A DNA stretch of 64,000 bases from Serratia rhizosphaerae. GTDB lineage: Bacteria > Pseudomonadota > Gammaproteobacteria > Enterobacterales > Enterobacteriaceae. Of this stretch, positions 43,942 to 53,463 are shown in pieces. The notes below the pieces were generated by a model. The model saw only the letters and a list, made by a program, of their open reading frames with translations. It did not search any database and was not told the origin of the DNA. A program made the position numbers and the translations under genes. Positions within the stretch are counted from its first letter, which is position 1. Each line of letters opens with the position of its first letter. The DNA is taken from NCBI RefSeq assembly GCF_009817885.1, contig NZ_CP041764.1:2852001-2916000 (forward strand), read 5' to 3'.

Positions 43942-44695
43942 GCCCGGTCGCGGCAATGGTCTGCTGCGCCGTTGGTGAAGAGAGGAAATCCAGCAGCGCT
44001 TTCCCTTCCTGACGATGATCCGCGTGCGCCGTCACCGCGCCGGCAAAGCGGGTGATGTACTGCACGCTGTCCGGCAGCTCGCCGATAAAGGTCACGCCGG
44101 GAACCGGCAGCAGCTCGCTGACCTGCTGAAAACCGAGCGCGTATTTACCGCCTGCCACTTCGCCCGCTACCGGGACGCGCTCCACCTTATGCGCCTTATC
44201 TTTCATCTGCGCTGCAATGCCCAGCGTGTCAAACAGCCGGCTGCTGACGTAGCGGCCGCTGGCGCTGTCGGAATAGGCCACGGAGCCGGCCTGCAGCAGG
44301 GTGGCACGCAGCGCGTCGCGGCTGCTGATATCGGGCTTCGGCTGCCCCTGTTTGACCACCACGCCAATCGGTGAATCGGCCAGCTCCACGCGTGAACCCG
44401 GCTGCAGCCAGCGCTCTTTTTCCAGGTTTTCCAGCGCATCGCCCACCATGATCACCACATCGGTTTTTTCGCCGCGCGCCAGGCGGTTAGGGATCGCCTG
44501 GGCGGATTTTCCCATCGACGGCCCGGATACCAGAATAATGTGGTTGCCGCTTTGGGTTTCATACTGCGGCGCCAGTTTTTCCAGCGCGGCCTTAAAACCG
44601 CCTGAAATCATCACCGTGACGTCTTTGGCCTGTGCGGCGCCGCTGGCGGAGGAAAGCACCAGCGCGGCGATCAGGGAAGGATAAATTTTATGCAT
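43889..44695 (-). CDS. Periplasmic substrate-binding protein (ModA-like)
   Basis: 268 aa. Signal peptide to about residue 23 (SSASGAAQAKD), then a type II binding fold with VSGPSMGKSAQAIPNRLARGEKTDVVIMVG, as in ModA-like proteins found beside organic-acid MFS transporters. No ABC permease or ATPase lies nearby, so it probably is not a molybdate system. It follows the MFS gene by 22 bp. The 3' end overlaps the convergent LysR gene. Confidence 0.82.
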   Translation of the reverse strand: MHKIYPSLIAALVLSSASGAAQAKDVTVMISGGFKAALEKLAPQYETQSGNHIILVSGPSMGKSAQAIPNRLARGEKTDVVIMVGDALENLEKERWLQPGSRVELADSPIGVVVKQGQPKPDISSRDALRATLLQAGSVAYSDSASGRYVSSRLFDTLGIAAQMKDKAHKVERVPVAGEVAGGKYALGFQQVSELLPVPGVTFIGELPDSVQYITRFAGAVTAHADHRQEGKALLDFLSSPTAQQTIAATGLKSVPAVQTVQLRDAVQ

Positions 44696-44717
44696 GATGT
44701 CATTCCTGGCTGCGGGA

Positions 44718-46013
44718 TTAATGTGAGGTTTGCAGGGTCAAGGTGCGACGGCGGTACAGATACAGCGTCGCCAACAGGGCGCACACGGCGGCAAAGCTCA
44801 TCCAGTAGCCCGGCGAGGCTTTATCCCCGGTGAATTCGATCAGCGCGGTGGAGATCACCGGCGTAAAACCGCCGAATACCGCCGTCGCCAGGCTGTAAGC
44901 CAGAGAAAAACCGGCGACCCGTACTTCCGCCGGCATAATTTCCGTCAGGGCCGGGATCATGGCGCCGTTGTACAGGCCGTAAATAAAGGACAGCCACAGC
45001 AGTACGCTCAGCATCATCGAGAAGGTGGGGGTGGCGGCCAACAGCGCCAGCGCCGGATAGGCGGTGGCCAGCGCCAGCAGCGTCATTGCCACCAGAACCG
45101 GCTTACGGCCGAAGCGATCCGACAGGGCGCCGCCTACCGGCAGCCAGATGAAGTTTGAAATGGCGACCAGCAGCGTCACCAGCAGGCTGTCGGAGGCGCT
45201 CAGCATCAGCACTTTTTTGCCGAAGGTCGGCGCATAGACGGTAATCAGGTAAAAGGCGGTGGTGGTCATCGCCACCATCAGCATACCGGCGATAACCACC
45301 TGCCAGTTGGCGAGCAGCGTGCGGAAAACCTGCCGCATCGCCAGGTGGTTACGGCGGGCGCTGAATTCCTCGGTTTCTTCCAGCCTGCGGCGTAAAACAA
45401 AGATAAAGGGCACGATGGCGCAGCCCAGCAGGAACGGTATGCGCCAGCCCCATTCACGAATCGCGCTCTCTTCCAGCGCCGCATTCAGGGCAAAGCCGAT
45501 CGCCGCCGCCACCATAATGGCAACCTGCTGGCTGCCGGACTGCCAACTGGTGTAAAACCCCTTGCGGCCCGGCGTGGCGATTTCCGCCAGATACACCGAA
45601 ACGCCGCCCAGCTCCGCGCCGGCGGAGAAGCCCTGCAGCAGACGCCCGATCAGCACCAGCAGCGGCGCCCACAGCCCGATGCTCTGATAAGACGGGATCA
45701 GCACAATCAGAAAGGTGCCGGCGGCCATGATCGACAGCGTGACGATCAGCCCCTTACGGCGGCCGACTTTATCGATGTAGGCGCCCAGCACCACCGCGCC
45801 GATAGGGCGCATCAGAAAGCCTGCGCCGAAGACGGCGAAGGTCATCATCAGTGAGGCAAACTCACTGCTGGCCGGGAAAAAGGTGTGGGCGATGTAGGTG
45901 GCATAAAACCCGAACAGGAAGAAATCAAACTGCTCAAGAAAGTTGCCTGAGGTTACGCGCAGTATCGCGCCGGCGCGTCCCCGGGCGGTCATGGGTGAGG
46001 TCGATGAGTGCAT
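44718..46013 (-). CDS. MFS tricarboxylate/citrate:H+ symporter (TcuC/CitA-like)
   Basis: 431 aa, MHS branch of the MFS. SGNFLEQFDFFLFGFYATYIAHTFFP and ASLMMTFAVFGAGFLMRPIGAVVLG match the CitA/TcuC citrate and tricarballylate carriers. Imports an organic acid with protons. GGAGAC before 46013 sets the start. First gene of an operon with the ModA-like protein. A palindrome lies about 96 bp upstream. Confidence 0.85.
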   Translation of the reverse strand: MHSSTSPMTARGRAGAILRVTSGNFLEQFDFFLFGFYATYIAHTFFPASSEFASLMMTFAVFGAGFLMRPIGAVVLGAYIDKVGRRKGLIVTLSIMAAGTFLIVLIPSYQSIGLWAPLLVLIGRLLQGFSAGAELGGVSVYLAEIATPGRKGFYTSWQSGSQQVAIMVAAAIGFALNAALEESAIREWGWRIPFLLGCAIVPFIFVLRRRLEETEEFSARRNHLAMRQVFRTLLANWQVVIAGMLMVAMTTTAFYLITVYAPTFGKKVLMLSASDSLLVTLLVAISNFIWLPVGGALSDRFGRKPVLVAMTLLALATAYPALALLAATPTFSMMLSVLLWLSFIYGLYNGAMIPALTEIMPAEVRVAGFSLAYSLATAVFGGFTPVISTALIEFTGDKASPGYWMSFAAVCALLATLYLYRRRTLTLQTSH

Positions 46014-46095
46014 GGTTGTCTCCAGTTTGTCAGTGGCGCTTTTGGCTGCGCCTGCTCTGGAGACTGCAGGAAGGGGGAAAAGTAAATAAGTGCAA

Positions 46096-46127
46096 TTTAC
46101 ACATGGCCTGATGTGTTTTACACATCA
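46096..46127. promoter_or_regulatory. Palindrome and direct repeat upstream of the CitA-like gene
   Basis: TGATGTG-TTTTA-CACATCA (46109-46127) is a perfect dyad. TTTACACAT occurs at 46096-46104 and again at 46117-46125, two helical turns apart. Likely binding sites for the LysR protein at 43015 or another activator. Confidence 0.5.
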
Positions 46128-46384
46128 ATCGGCGCCGACCGCCAGAAATAGATTATGTTAACAATGGGTTAAAATTAGCTGGCGGGTATGTCCGTTAGTA
46201 AGCAGGGTAACTGTTAGGTTGCTATTTTGTGACGGGGTTCATAGGCGGGGTGAGAGGGGGGCGACATGGGTATTACAGCTATCGGACCTGATCCTGGTCG
46301 GCGTCCCCCCTGAAAGATAAATCCTGCTGGTCAATGAGTTACACTTGATGTTGGCGGGCGCTTCATGTTCTGAAGCCAGCTCTC
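46128..46384. other. Gap with a G-run/C-run structured stretch
   Basis: No gene. G6 at 46255-46260 and C6 at 46305-46310 can close a long stem over an inner GGACC/TGGTC hairpin, giving a compact folded RNA if transcribed. No T run follows, so it is not a normal terminator. Confidence 0.3.
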
Positions 46385-47335
46385 TTACGTTTCGGTCAAC
46401 GCTTCCTGTTCCGGCTCCAGCAACAGCGCCATAAACTCCCGGGCGATCTCGGTAAGCGGTTCGCTGCGCCGGGTCAGTACGCCATATTCCTGCGGTGCCA
46501 GCCGCAGATCGGTGTTCAGCACGCTCAGCAGTCCCCCGTGCAGATGAGCGGCGGCCATGGCTTCCGGCAGCATGCCGATCATCGGGCCGCCCTGTAGTAC
46601 CTGAAGGAAGGTCTGCATCGAGATGGTTTCAACGGTATTGTGTGGCGTGGCAACGCCGGCCGTCGCGAAGGCCTCCTCCATCTGGCGACGGATCGGCGTC
46701 CCCTGAGGGTAGAGGATCCACGGCCATGCCAGGAGTTCTCCCAGGCTGTAGCGCCGATCCTGCCCGGCCAGCGGATGGCGGCGATTCACCACCAGGCAGA
46801 ACGGTTCCGGCCCCATCGGGCGGAAGTCGAACAGCTGTTGCTGTTGAGGTTCGGTAAAACGACCGATGGCCAAGTCCAGGGTGCGGGCCTTTAGCATTTC
46901 CATCAGATGATCGCTGGTCTGCTCCACCACTTCAATCGCCAGCAGCGGCCAGCGCTTTTTGATACTGATGATGGCCTGGGGCAGCGCCACCGCCGTGGCG
47001 GCGAAGATCCCTCCCACCCGCAGGTGTCCGTGACCGCCGGCCCGCAGACTGTCGATGCGCGCCACAAATCCCCGCGCATCGTTGAGCGCAATCTGCGCGT
47101 AGCGCACCACCTCGCCGCCCAGCGCCGTGGGCGGCATACTGCGCGGCAGGCGCTCAAACAGCGGGAAACCGAACTGGTTCTCGATCTCCCTGAGCATTTT
47201 ACTGAGCGCGGGCTGGCTCAGGCTCATCTGTTCGGCCGCCAGATGCATATTCCCGGTACGACCAAGAGTATCTATCAACAACAGATGGCGGAACTTTAGC
47301 CAGTGACAGAAGCTGGTAAACGAAATATCAGACAT
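46385..47335 (-). CDS. LysR-family regulator of the pentonate pathway
   Basis: 316 aa. HTH in the first 60 residues (GNMHLAAEQMSLSQPALSKMLREIE), then an effector domain. Resembles GbpR-type regulators of sugar-acid pathways. The start at 47335 is chosen by family length. The long upstream frame crosses the divergent gene. A perfect LysR-type dyad lies in the 114-bp gap to the FAH-family gene at 47450. Confidence 0.88.
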   Translation of the reverse strand: MSDISFTSFCHWLKFRHLLLIDTLGRTGNMHLAAEQMSLSQPALSKMLREIENQFGFPLFERLPRSMPPTALGGEVVRYAQIALNDARGFVARIDSLRAGGHGHLRVGGIFAATAVALPQAIISIKKRWPLLAIEVVEQTSDHLMEMLKARTLDLAIGRFTEPQQQQLFDFRPMGPEPFCLVVNRRHPLAGQDRRYSLGELLAWPWILYPQGTPIRRQMEEAFATAGVATPHNTVETISMQTFLQVLQGGPMIGMLPEAMAAAHLHGGLLSVLNTDLRLAPQEYGVLTRRSEPLTEIAREFMALLLEPEQEALTET

Positions 47336-47353
47336 AGTGCGCCCTTGAATAAC

Positions 47354-47372
47354 CGATAACCCCTGGTTATCG
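47354..47372. promoter_or_regulatory. LysR-type operator (T-N11-A) of the pentonate operon
   Basis: CGATAACC-CCT-GGTTATCG is a perfect 8-bp-arm palindrome with T57-N11-A69 spacing. It lies between the divergent LysR gene and the first catabolic gene. Confidence 0.75.
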
Positions 47373-47449
47373 ATGACTGAATGAATGCCATTGGAGTTTA
47401 TCTCTCCCGCCGCATAACGTAACGGCAACAACAATGAGGAGAAACTCCC

Positions 47450-48625
47450 ATGACCATCGCTCTGAATCCTGCAAACACCCTGCCCGAAGACGGAACCCGC
47501 GGCTGCCTGATCGGCCGCGCCTGGGTTCCCGGCCCCTGTCCCGGTCCTTCGCCGGTGGTTATTCGCGGCGACGACGTCTTCGATATTTCGCAACAGGCTG
47601 CCACCGTCGCCGGACTTCTGGAACTGGAAAACCCCGGGGATGTGATACGCCAGACAAAGGGACGCCATATCGGCTCACTTTGTGAGCTGCTGGCCAACGG
47701 CGGCGATGCGCCGGACCCTGCGCGCCCGTACCTGCTATCCCCCATCGACCTGCAGGTGATTAAGGCCGCCGGGGTCACCTTCGTCGACAGCATGCTGGAG
47801 CGGGTGATCGAGGAACAGGCCGCCGGTGACGGTGAGCTGGCCAGCGGCCTGCGGGCCCGCATCTACGATCTCACCGGCCCGGACCTGCGGGCGGTCAAAC
47901 CCGGCTCCGAACGGGCCGTCGCCCTGAAGCAGTTGCTGATTGAACGCGGCCTGTGGTCCCAGTATCTGGAAGTCGGCATTGGCCCCGACGCCGAGATCTT
48001 TACCAAGGCGCCGGTGCTGGCCAGCGTCGGCACCGGCGCCGCCATCGGCATTCATCCCCATTCCGGCTGGAATAACCCGGAGCCGGAAGTGGTGCTGCTG
48101 GTTAACAGTCGCGGCCGGATTCAGGGGGCGACGCTGGGCAACGACGTCAACCTGCGTGACTTCGAAGGGCGCAGCGCGCTGCTGCTCAGCAAAGCCAAGG
48201 ACAATAATGCCTCCTGCGCCATCGGCCCCTTTATTCGCCTGTTCGATGACAGCTTTACCCTGGATCACGTACGCAACTGCGAGGTGGAACTGACGGTTCA
48301 GGGCGAAGAGGGTTTCCAGCTTCACGGACTGAGCGCCATGAGCGCCATTAGCCGCGATCCTGAAGAGCTGGTCAGGCAGACCCTGAACGCCAGCCACCAG
48401 TATCCCGACGGCTTTGCGCTGTTCCTGGGCACGCTGTTCGCTCCCACCCAGGACCGGGATCGCCCCGGCGCCGGTTTTACCCACCGGCCCGGCGATATCG
48501 TCACTATCGGCACGCCGATGCTGGGCGCTTTGCGCAATCGGGTCACCACCAGCGACCAGGCACCGCCCTGGACCTTCGGTCTGCGCGCGCTGTTCGACAA
48601 TCTGAGCCGGCGCCGCCTGCTGTAA
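47450..48625 (+). CDS. FAH-family 2-keto-3-deoxypentonate dehydratase
   Basis: 391 aa, matching the XylX/KdpD-type group of the fumarylacetoacetate hydrolase superfamily. GNDVNLRDFEGRSALLLSKAKDNNASCAIGPFI and metal-binding EPEVVLL are present. The reaction is dehydration of 2-keto-3-deoxypentonate to 2-oxoglutarate semialdehyde. Start at 47450 with GAGGAGAAA upstream. First of four genes in a Weimberg-type operon. The pathway assignment rests on the neighbouring IlvD/EDD and aldehyde dehydrogenase genes. Confidence 0.82.
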   Translation: MTIALNPANTLPEDGTRGCLIGRAWVPGPCPGPSPVVIRGDDVFDISQQAATVAGLLELENPGDVIRQTKGRHIGSLCELLANGGDAPDPARPYLLSPIDLQVIKAAGVTFVDSMLERVIEEQAAGDGELASGLRARIYDLTGPDLRAVKPGSERAVALKQLLIERGLWSQYLEVGIGPDAEIFTKAPVLASVGTGAAIGIHPHSGWNNPEPEVVLLVNSRGRIQGATLGNDVNLRDFEGRSALLLSKAKDNNASCAIGPFIRLFDDSFTLDHVRNCEVELTVQGEEGFQLHGLSAMSAISRDPEELVRQTLNASHQYPDGFALFLGTLFAPTQDRDRPGAGFTHRPGDIVTIGTPMLGALRNRVTTSDQAPPWTFGLRALFDNLSRRRLL

Positions 48626-48678
48626 CGCCCGCCATCCTGAAATCACGCTGTAAGGCAATCCCACTGAAGGAGCATGCT

Positions 48679-50073
48679 ATGCGTGTACAGAATCACTCTT
48701 CTACGCCCGATCCGCGCCAGCTGCGGCGGGCAATCTTCACCGGCGCCGTTGGTAGCGCGCTGGAGTATTACGATTTTGCCATTTACGGGCTGGCGTCGGC
48801 GCTGGTCTTCGGTCATATTTTCTTCCCCTCGCTGGGGGTTACCGGTGCGCTGTTGGCAAGCTTCGCCACCTATGGCGCCGGGTTCCTGGCCCGGCCTTTC
48901 GGCGGCCTGTTTTTCGGTTCGCTGGGCGATCGCAAAGGCCGCAAGCTGGTCTTGCTGATCACCATCGGGCTGATGGGGGTCGCCACCACGCTGATCGGCT
49001 TGCTGCCCGCCGGGCCGCTGGGCGCCGTGCTGCTGGTTGCCCTGCGGCTGCTTCAGGGCTTCGGCGCCGGCGCTGAACAGTCCGGCGCCGCCACCCTGAT
49101 GGCGGAGCTGGCGCCTCCGAAACGCCGCGGCTGGTATGCGGCGTTGCCCTTTATCGGCGTTTTTTCCGGGCTGGCGCTGGCGACCATCACCTTTCGGGTT
49201 ATGCAGTTGTTGCTGAGCGAACAGCAGATCCTGAGCTGGGGCTGGCGCATTCCTTTCCTGCTGAGCGTGGTGTTGATCGCCGTCGCTATCTGGGTGCGCT
49301 TAAGGCTGAAAGAAAGCCCGGTGTTTAAGACCCTGGAAACCCAGCAGCAGGTGATTAAGACGCCGATGCGGGCGGTCATGCGCGACGCGCGACGTCCGCT
49401 GGCCGCCACCATTCTGATGCGCATGGCGGAAACCGGCAGCTCCACTCTGTACGCCACGGTGTCCATCGCCTTTCTGACCGGCTACGCCGCCACCCAGGCC
49501 CAGCAGAGCGCCGCCTTCGCGCAGATCGGCACTAATGCCGTACTGCTGGCCAGCGTGGCGAGCGTCATCACCACGCCGCTGTTCGGCGCCCTGTCGGACC
49601 GCGTGGGGCGGTTGCGGGTTTACCGCGCCGGGGCGCTGTTCTGCATGCTCTGGGCCTTCCCGGCCTGGATGATGATCGCCAGCGGCAATCCCTGGCTTAT
49701 CACTCTGGCGATCGTCGGCGGTTTTGCCATCGGCGCCAACAGCATGCTCGGCGCTCAGTGCGCCCACTTCACCGAGCTATTCGGCAACCGCTACCGTTAT
49801 TCCGGCGTGGCGCTTTCCCGCGAGGTCGGCGCGCTGCTTTCCGGCGGACTGGCGCCGCTACTCGGGATCTGGCTCACAGGACTGGCCGACGGCGCCCCCT
49901 GGGTGCTGGCCGCATACACTATTGTTCTGGGGGGCATTACGCTCGCCGGTAGCTGGCTTTCCGTGGAAACCCGCGGCCGCGACCTGACACTGATTCAGGA
50001 TGCCGTCGGCCGGTCACCCCGTCATCGCGCCCCGGGCGCCATACTAATAAGAGAGAAAAATCATGAAGGATAA
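48679..50073 (+). CDS. MFS transporter, MHS family (sugar-acid uptake)
   Basis: 464 aa with 12 segments. FTGAVGSALEYYDFAIYGLASALVFG and GDRKGRKLVLLITIGLMG are typical of metabolite:H+ symporters. AAGGAG before 48679 sets the start. Inside the pentonate operon, so it probably imports the aldonic acid. Overlaps the next gene by 11 bp. Confidence 0.85.
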   Translation: MRVQNHSSTPDPRQLRRAIFTGAVGSALEYYDFAIYGLASALVFGHIFFPSLGVTGALLASFATYGAGFLARPFGGLFFGSLGDRKGRKLVLLITIGLMGVATTLIGLLPAGPLGAVLLVALRLLQGFGAGAEQSGAATLMAELAPPKRRGWYAALPFIGVFSGLALATITFRVMQLLLSEQQILSWGWRIPFLLSVVLIAVAIWVRLRLKESPVFKTLETQQQVIKTPMRAVMRDARRPLAATILMRMAETGSSTLYATVSIAFLTGYAATQAQQSAAFAQIGTNAVLLASVASVITTPLFGALSDRVGRLRVYRAGALFCMLWAFPAWMMIASGNPWLITLAIVGGFAIGANSMLGAQCAHFTELFGNRYRYSGVALSREVGALLSGGLAPLLGIWLTGLADGAPWVLAAYTIVLGGITLAGSWLSVETRGRDLTLIQDAVGRSPRHRAPGAILIREKNHEG

Positions 50074-51847
50074 ACCGGTACCCAAACTGCGCAGCCAGCG
50101 CTGGTTCGACGATCCTGAACACGCCGATATGACGGCGCTGTACGTCGAACGCTATATGAACTACGGACTGACCCGCGAGGAGCTGCAATCCGGACGTCCG
50201 ATTATCGGCATCGCCCAGACCGGCAGCGATCTGACCCCCTGCAACCGCCACCACCAGGCGCTGGCGGAACGGGTGAAGGCCGGCATTCGCGATGCCGGCG
50301 GCATTCCGATGGAATTTCCGGTTCACCCCATCGCCGAGCAGAGCCGCCGTCCCACCGCGGCGCTGGATCGTAACCTGGCCTATCTGGGGCTGGTGGAGAT
50401 CCTGCACGGCTATCCTTTGGATGGCGTGGTGCTGACCACCGGCTGTGATAAAACCACGCCTGCCTGCCTGATGGCGGCCGCCACCACCGATCTGCCTGCC
50501 ATCGTACTGTCCGGCGGGCCGATGCTCGACGGCCACTATAAAGGGGAGCTGATTGGTTCCGGCACGGTGATCTGGCATGCACGCAACCTGCTGGCCACCG
50601 GCGAAATCGACTACGAAGGCTTTATGGAGCTGACTACCGCTTCTTCGCCGTCCATCGGCCACTGCAACACGATGGGGACCGCGCTCTCAATGAACGCGCT
50701 GGCCGAAGCGCTCGGCATGTCGCTGCCGGGCTGCGCCAGCATTCCGGCCCCTTATCGCGAGCGCGGGCAGATGGCCTACCGCACCGGCAAACACATCTGC
50801 CAGATGGTGTGGGACGATCTGCGTCCGTCGAAGATTCTGACCAAAGCGGCGTTTGAAAACGCCATTACCGTTGCCTCGGCGCTGGGGGCATCCAGCAACT
50901 GTCCGCCGCACCTGATCGCCATCGCCCGCCATGCCGGTGTTGCGCTGACTCTGGATGACTGGCAGCGGGTGGGCGAAGCGGTGCCGCTGCTGGTGGACTG
51001 CATGCCTGCCGGACGCTATCTGGGGGAGGGCTTCCACCGCGCCGGCGGGGTTCCGGCGGTGCTGCATGAGTTGCAGAAAGCTGGTCGCCTCAACGAATCC
51101 TGCCTGACGGTCAGCGGCAAAGCCATTGGCGACATCGCCCGCGAGTCCGGCAACCACAATGCGGATGTGATTCACGACTGGGAAAATCCGCTCAAACACC
51201 GGGCGGGCTTCATTGTGCTGAGCGGCAACTTCTTCGACAGCGCGATTATGAAGATGTCGGTGGTGGGTGACGAATTCCGTAAAACGTGGCTCAGCGAACC
51301 CGGTGCGGAAAACTGCTTCGAGGCGCGGGCCATCGTGTTCGATGGCCCGGAGGATTACCACGCGCGGATTAACGATCCCGAACTGGCGATTGACGCCCGC
51401 TCGATTCTGGTGATCCGCGGCGCTGGTACCGTCGGCTACCCCGGCAGCGCTGAAGTGGTCAATATGGCGCCGCCGACGGCGCTGCTGAAACAGGGGGTAA
51501 CCTCGCTGCCCTGTCTGGGGGACGGACGCCAGAGCGGCACCTCCGCCAGCCCGTCGATCCTCAATATGTCGCCGGAAGCCGCCGTCGGCGGCGGGCTGGC
51601 GCTGCTGCAAACCAACGATCGTCTGCGGGTGGATCTTAACCAGCGCCGGGTCGATCTGCTGATTGACGATAGCGAAATGGAACGTCGTCGGGCGGCCTTT
51701 ACGCCCACGCATCCGCCTTCTCAGACGCCATGGCAGGAAATTTACCGCAGCATGGTCGGCCAGCTTTCCACCGGCGGCTGCCTGGAGCCGGCGACCCTCT
51801 ATTTGCGGGTGGTTAATGACGACAACTTACCCCGACATTCACACTAA
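50063..51847 (+). CDS. IlvD/EDD-family pentonate dehydratase
   Basis: 594 aa, close to L-arabinonate/D-xylonate dehydratases. Cluster and metal ligands: DLTPCNRHH, TTGCDKTTPAC and SIGHCNTMGTA. Dehydrates a pentonate to its 2-keto-3-deoxy form using an Fe-S cluster and Mg2+. Lies between the transporter and the semialdehyde dehydrogenase, which fixes the pathway. No pentose dehydrogenase or lactonase is encoded, so the cell probably takes up the acid itself. Confidence 0.9.
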   Translation: MKDKPVPKLRSQRWFDDPEHADMTALYVERYMNYGLTREELQSGRPIIGIAQTGSDLTPCNRHHQALAERVKAGIRDAGGIPMEFPVHPIAEQSRRPTAALDRNLAYLGLVEILHGYPLDGVVLTTGCDKTTPACLMAAATTDLPAIVLSGGPMLDGHYKGELIGSGTVIWHARNLLATGEIDYEGFMELTTASSPSIGHCNTMGTALSMNALAEALGMSLPGCASIPAPYRERGQMAYRTGKHICQMVWDDLRPSKILTKAAFENAITVASALGASSNCPPHLIAIARHAGVALTLDDWQRVGEAVPLLVDCMPAGRYLGEGFHRAGGVPAVLHELQKAGRLNESCLTVSGKAIGDIARESGNHNADVIHDWENPLKHRAGFIVLSGNFFDSAIMKMSVVGDEFRKTWLSEPGAENCFEARAIVFDGPEDYHARINDPELAIDARSILVIRGAGTVGYPGSAEVVNMAPPTALLKQGVTSLPCLGDGRQSGTSASPSILNMSPEAAVGGGLALLQTNDRLRVDLNQRRVDLLIDDSEMERRRAAFTPTHPPSQTPWQEIYRSMVGQLSTGGCLEPATLYLRVVNDDNLPRHSH

Positions 51848-51865
51848 CGAGATGAGCATCAGGTC

Positions 51866-53446
51866 ATGAAGATTACCGGTTACAACTTTATCGGCAGCGA
51901 ACGCAGCGCCCAGGGAGATACCGTACTGGAAAGCCTGGACGCCGTCAGCGGCGAAGCGCTGCCGTGGCGCTTTTATCAGGCCACCGAACAGGAGGCTGCC
52001 GCCGCCTGCGAGACGGCTCGTGGCGCCTTTAGCGTCTATAGCCGCCTGGCGCCGGAACATCGGGCCCGGTTTCTGGAAGCCATTGCCGATGAGCTGGATA
52101 CGCTGGACGACGAGTTTCTGGTCCTTGCCAGCCGGGAAACGGCGTTGCCCGTGGCCCGCTTGCGCGGTGAACGCGGGCGCACCAGCGGCCAGATGCGGCT
52201 GTTTGCCAGCGTACTGCGGCGCGGCGACTGTCTGGGAGCCCGTATCGATACGGCATTGCCGGATCGGCAGCCGTTGCCGCGCCCCGATCTGCGCCAGGCG
52301 CGGCTCGGCGTGGGGCCGGTGGCCGTGTTTGGCGCCAGTAACTTCCCACTGGCGTTCTCTACCGCCGGCGGCGATACCGCAGCCGCGCTGGCGGCGGGCT
52401 GCCCGGTGGTGTTTAAGGCCCACACCGGCCATATGGCAACGGCGGAATGCGTTGCCGACGCCATCGTCCGCGCCGCGCGTCAGACCGGCATGCCCGCAGG
52501 CGTGTTCAGCATGATTTACGGCACCACCATCGGCGAAGTGTTGGTCAGACATCCGGCGATTCAGGCGGTGGGGTTTACCGGCTCGTTGCGCGGCGGACGG
52601 GCCATTTTCGATATGGCGGCCAGCCGTCCGCAGCCGATTCCGGTATTTGCCGAAATGAGCAGCATCAACCCCATCATTCTGCTGCCGGAAGCCCTGCGCC
52701 GCCGTGGGCCGCAGATCGCCTGCGAGCTGGCGGATTCCGTGGTGCTGGGCTGCGGCCAGTTCTGCACGAACCCGGGGCTGATTATCGGCGCGGCAGGGGC
52801 GGAATATAGCGAGTTTCTGCTGGCGCTGCGTGATGAAATGGCCAGCCGCCCGGCGCAGGTAATGTTGAATGCCGGGATCCTGCAGCACTATCGTCAGGGG
52901 CTTACCCGGCTGAGCCGGCATCCGCAGGTTGAAACGCTGACCGGCGAAGCGCGTGACGATAATCAGGCTGCTCCCTGGCTGTTTAAGGCCGATGCCGCCT
53001 TGCTGGCCAGCGGTGATGAGCTGTTGCAGGAAGAGGTGTTCGGCCCGGCTACCGTGGCGGTGGAGGCCGGCAGCGTGCGGGAATTACTGCAGGCGCTACA
53101 GGGAATGCACGGCCAGCTCACCGCGACGCTCATCGCCGAGCCGGACGATCTGCGCGACTGCCGCGAGCTGGTGAATCTGCTGGAAGAGAAAGCGGGGCGT
53201 CTGCTGCTGAACGGTTATCCCACCGGCGTGGAGGTGTGCGACGCCATGGTGCACGGCGGCCCCTGGCCTGCCACGTCGGACGCCCGCGGCACCTCGGTGG
53301 GCACCCTGGCTATCGATCGCTTCCTGCGCCCGGTCTGTTATCAGGATTATCCCCAGGCGCTGCTGCCGGATGCCCTGAAGGATGAAAACCCGCTGGGGAT
53401 TAACCGACTGGTGAATGGCGTAATCACCCGCGAACCGCTGCGTTAA
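51866..53446 (+). CDS. 2-oxoglutarate semialdehyde dehydrogenase
   Basis: 526 aa aldehyde dehydrogenase of the usual KGSADH length. NAD site FTGSLRGGRAIFD, catalytic Glu in FAEMSSINPI and catalytic Cys in GQFCTNPGLI. Oxidises the semialdehyde to 2-oxoglutarate, which enters the TCA cycle. Start at 51866, 18 bp after the dehydratase. Last of the plus-strand genes, convergent with the APC permease gene (17-bp gap). Confidence 0.9.
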   Translation: MKITGYNFIGSERSAQGDTVLESLDAVSGEALPWRFYQATEQEAAAACETARGAFSVYSRLAPEHRARFLEAIADELDTLDDEFLVLASRETALPVARLRGERGRTSGQMRLFASVLRRGDCLGARIDTALPDRQPLPRPDLRQARLGVGPVAVFGASNFPLAFSTAGGDTAAALAAGCPVVFKAHTGHMATAECVADAIVRAARQTGMPAGVFSMIYGTTIGEVLVRHPAIQAVGFTGSLRGGRAIFDMAASRPQPIPVFAEMSSINPIILLPEALRRRGPQIACELADSVVLGCGQFCTNPGLIIGAAGAEYSEFLLALRDEMASRPAQVMLNAGILQHYRQGLTRLSRHPQVETLTGEARDDNQAAPWLFKADAALLASGDELLQEEVFGPATVAVEAGSVRELLQALQGMHGQLTATLIAEPDDLRDCRELVNLLEEKAGRLLLNGYPTGVEVCDAMVHGGPWPATSDARGTSVGTLAIDRFLRPVCYQDYPQALLPDALKDENPLGINRLVNGVITREPLR

Positions 53447-53463
53447 ACGGCGGGGCCGTTGCT

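Noticed and set aside
47336..47668. Long 5' extension of the LysR frame at 46385
   Set aside because: It would cross the divergent catabolic gene and the operator. LysR proteins begin at the HTH near 47335.
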